A stretch of DNA of 24,720 nt from Eubacteriales bacterium (GTDB lineage: Bacteria > Bacillota_A > Clostridia > Christensenellales > Aristaeellaceae). The notes beneath the pieces are model-generated. The model worked only from the letters and a program-made list of their open reading frames with translations. It was not told where the DNA came from and searched no databases. The stretch is taken from NCBI GenBank assembly GCA_029974855.1, contig JARKQO010000527.1, positions 1 to 24,720 of the forward strand, read 5' to 3'. A program made the translations under genes and the position numbers. This document shows, in pieces, positions 23,352 to 24,720 of this stretch (positions within the stretch are counted from its first letter, which is position 1; each line of letters starts with the position of its first letter).

Positions 23352-23393
23352 GGCCGGATACCCCTCCCGCGCAAGCGGGGCGGGTATCCGGCC
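23352..23393 (-). terminator. Strong hairpin downstream of the binding-protein gene
   Basis: A perfect 12-bp outer stem (23352-23363 with 23382-23393), a 2x2 internal loop and a 5-bp inner stem (23366-23370 with 23375-23379) close on a GCAA loop as written on the + strand. On the - strand it is followed by only TTTGG, so termination may be partial or it may stabilise the mRNA 3' end. Confidence 0.6.
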
Positions 23394-23402
23394 CGGGTAT
23401 TC

Positions 23403-23432
23403 CCTGTTCAGGTCCTGTTCAGGTCCTGTTCA
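23403..23432. repeat. 11-bp tandem repeat (CCTGTTCAGGT), 2.7 copies
   Basis: Exact copies at 23403-23413 and 23414-23424 and a partial CCTGTTCA at 23425-23432, lying between the stop codon of the binding-protein gene and the hairpin at 23352-23393. This is probably slippage-derived. Confidence 0.8.
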
Positions 23433-23447
23433 TCTCAGCCTGCTTGA

Positions 23448-24503
23448 TCAATCATACACCAGCAGGGCGATGTCCGGATCTTCGATGTTGTCCTTGGTGT
23501 ACCACTTGGCGCCAGTATCCACGTCCGCCACCGCTTCGCCGCTAGAGGCCTTGTAGGCCAGCTCAACCGCCAGGTAGCCGATCCTGTAAGGATCCTGGGT
23601 GATGGAGCCCACAAACCAGCCGTTCCGGATGGCGTTCTTCTGCGGCGCGCCGGCGTCAAAGCCAGCCACGATCAGGTCGCCGAAGCGGGCGCCGTCGGCC
23701 AGCTCGGACCCGTCGGCGGTGGCGGCCAGCAAGCCGTTGACCGTGCCCTCGTTGGACAGGAACACCGCCGCCAGGTTGCTCATATTCAGCACCGCGTTGG
23801 CGGAGTTGGTGACGTCTCCGATTTGCGGGGTGGCTGAAATCTCGGTGTGGATGATGATGGCGGCGTTCTCGGCCGGGGCGGCCCACAGTTCATGCCCCTG
23901 CACGGCCACGACGCCGTAGGCGGCGGCCAGCTCCTTCATCTTGTTGACAAAGCCGGTGGTGCGGCCGGTTACGGACTCGGAGGTGGCGTCCTGGGACAGC
24001 ACGGCGATGACCACGGGCTTTTCAGCGGTGGCGGCAGCCAGCTTGTCCGCCAGCTCCGGCAGCTTCAGCATTTCCTCCGCGGCCAGGGCCGCGGCATTCT
24101 GGTTGTTGGTGGAGGCAGTGGCGTGGATGGCGCCTTCGGGCGCGTTGGGCACGCCGGAGTCAAAGCCGATGACCGGGATGTTGTTGGCGAGGCATTCCTG
24201 CAGCTCGGTCATGACCGCGTCGGTGGACAGGGCAGCCAGGGCGATGGCAACGGGCTTCTTGGCCATTTCAGCCTTCAGCGCTTCCACCTGAAGCACGATG
24301 TCCGCCTCACTGGGGGGGCCATAGTAGAACATTTCCACGCCATACTTCGCGGCGGCGTCCTCGCATCCCTTGCGGACAGCCTGCCAGAAGGCGTGCTGTT
24401 CGCCCTTGGAAATCACGGAGATGTACGCGCCTTCCGCGCTGGCCGTGGCCCAGATGCCAACCACGAGCAGCAAGGACAGTACGAGAGCCAAGGTTCTTTT
24501 CAT
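23448..24503 (-). CDS. Ribose-type sugar ABC transporter substrate-binding protein
   Basis: A 351-residue periplasmic-binding-protein-like protein of the RbsB/LacI fold. ATG 24503 is preferred over the in-frame start at 24533, because GGAGGGAAGAG precedes it and translation then opens with a signal peptide (MKRTLALVLSLLLVVGIWA, then TASAEG) cleaved at an AxA site, without a lipobox Cys. The mature part has the expected landmarks: ISVISKGEQHAFWQAVRKGCEDAAAKYG, an ALAALSTDAV segment, NIPVIGFDSGVP, FLSNEGTVNGLLAA, LIVAGFDAGAPQKNAIRNGWFVGSITQDPYRIGYLAVELA. It would deliver a monosaccharide or similar ligand to the RbsC-type permease encoded just upstream on the same strand. Substrate unknown. Confidence 0.92.
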   Translation of the reverse strand: MKRTLALVLSLLLVVGIWATASAEGAYISVISKGEQHAFWQAVRKGCEDAAAKYGVEMFYYGPPSEADIVLQVEALKAEMAKKPVAIALAALSTDAVMTELQECLANNIPVIGFDSGVPNAPEGAIHATASTNNQNAAALAAEEMLKLPELADKLAAATAEKPVVIAVLSQDATSESVTGRTTGFVNKMKELAAAYGVVAVQGHELWAAPAENAAIIIHTEISATPQIGDVTNSANAVLNMSNLAAVFLSNEGTVNGLLAATADGSELADGARFGDLIVAGFDAGAPQKNAIRNGWFVGSITQDPYRIGYLAVELAYKASSGEAVADVDTGAKWYTKDNIEDPDIALLVYD

Positions 24504-24571
24504 GATCTCTTCCCTCCAACTTGTTATTATCAAGCGCGATCCCGCGCCTAATACCAGCGGTAAAGGCCGGC

Positions 24572-24720
24572 TTACACCTTGGTTTTTGCTTTCATGGCCG
24601 CCTTGTTGCGCATGTTGTCCAAAAGGACCGCGCCAATGACCACAAAGCCGGTGATAAAGGTCTGCCAGTGGGCCTGGAGCCCCAAAGACGCCAGGCCGGT
24701 TTTCAGCGTGGCCATGATGA
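24572..24720 (-). CDS. Ribose-type ABC transporter permease, C-terminal end (partial)
   Basis: The last 49 codons of a membrane permease running off the right edge. The visible residues include MATLKTGLASLGLQAHWQTF and FITGFVVIGAVLLDNMRNKA, ending MKAKTKV. The pattern of a small loop, a final helix and a basic tail after LD is typical of RbsC-family permeases. It is 68 bp upstream of the RbsB-like binding-protein gene on the same strand, which supports the assignment. The ATPase and any regulator would lie beyond the window. Confidence 0.8.
   Translation of the reverse strand, partial: IMATLKTGLASLGLQAHWQTFITGFVVIGAVLLDNMRNKAAMKAKTKV

Larger units (their letters stand above)
22873..23447. 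other. 575-bp gap between the A+T-rich gene and the ribose-type binding-protein gene
   Basis: No intact gene is seen. The right part of the module (22873-23140) is A+T-rich and probably holds the promoter of the membrane-protein gene; - strand TTGATA and TAGGAT near 23050-23075 are weak candidates at about 15 bp spacing. A degenerate Memo fragment (23141-23218) and the right direct repeat (23225-23237) follow. After them are a G-rich tract (about 23262-23275), a small hairpin (CACAGG, CGTAT loop, CCTGTG, 23276-23292), a large hairpin (23352-23393) and an 11-nt tandem repeat (23403-23432). Confidence 0.6.

Noticed and set aside
23033..23374. A 113-residue protein on the - strand containing the Memo-like segment
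   Set aside because: Only about 26 residues resemble Memo; the rest is proline-rich or unrelated, crosses the direct repeat and hairpins, and has no ribosome site. Treated as a pseudogene fragment.
1..24720. CRISPR arrays, tRNA or rRNA genes, transposases or integrases
   Set aside because: None seen by eye. The short tandem repeats present are too short and too few for CRISPR, and no mobility gene accompanies the A+T-rich module.

Overview
The window looks like a chromosomal stretch of a GC-rich, anaerobic, Gram-positive-type bacterium (Bacillota, Clostridia; possibly a gut or rumen lineage). The reasons are strong AGGAGG-type ribosome sites, frequent GTG starts, a split two-gene transketolase, a GerMN-domain lipoprotein, an AmmeMemoRadiSam locus and several sugar ABC importers. 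This placement is inferred from gene content only.

Layout. (1) 1-5461, + strand: the end of a carbohydrate operon with two MalF/MalG-type permeases, a TIM-barrel sugar isomerase/epimerase and two uroporphyrinogen-decarboxylase (URO-D) family proteins, then a PPC/DUF296 protein with its own candidate promoter and a good terminator. (2) 5649-13973, + strand: a consensus-like promoter, transketolase C-terminal and N-terminal subunit genes (in that order), two tandem FucI/AraA-type isomerases, a structured 304-nt leader, a solute-binding protein and two permeases. (3) 13975-15862: an IclR regulator on the - strand with a perfect TTGACA-17-TATAAT promoter, diverging from a second TIM-barrel isomerase/epimerase. 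(4) 15870-21173, - strand: a YjhG/YagF-like sugar-acid dehydratase, a GerMN lipoprotein, and an AmmeMemoRadiSam pair (radical SAM enzyme plus Memo-AMMECR1 fusion). (5) 21240-23237: an A+T-rich module with an unrecognised four-helix membrane protein, flanked by a 13-bp direct repeat and an 88%-identical 78-bp fragment of the neighbouring Memo gene. (6) 23448-24720, - strand: a ribose-type ABC importer (permease C-terminus and binding protein).

How they work together (inference): region 2 encodes uptake, two related aldose-ketose isomerases and one transketolase, with no kinase or aldolase in the window. That set would suit a sugar shortened two carbons at a time: isomerise, transketolase, isomerise again, transketolase again. 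This resembles the logic of the sulfo-transketolase branch of sulfoquinovose breakdown, but the substrate cannot be read from this sequence. The dehydratase and the TIM-barrel proteins suggest that sugar acids or other modified sugars are also handled here.
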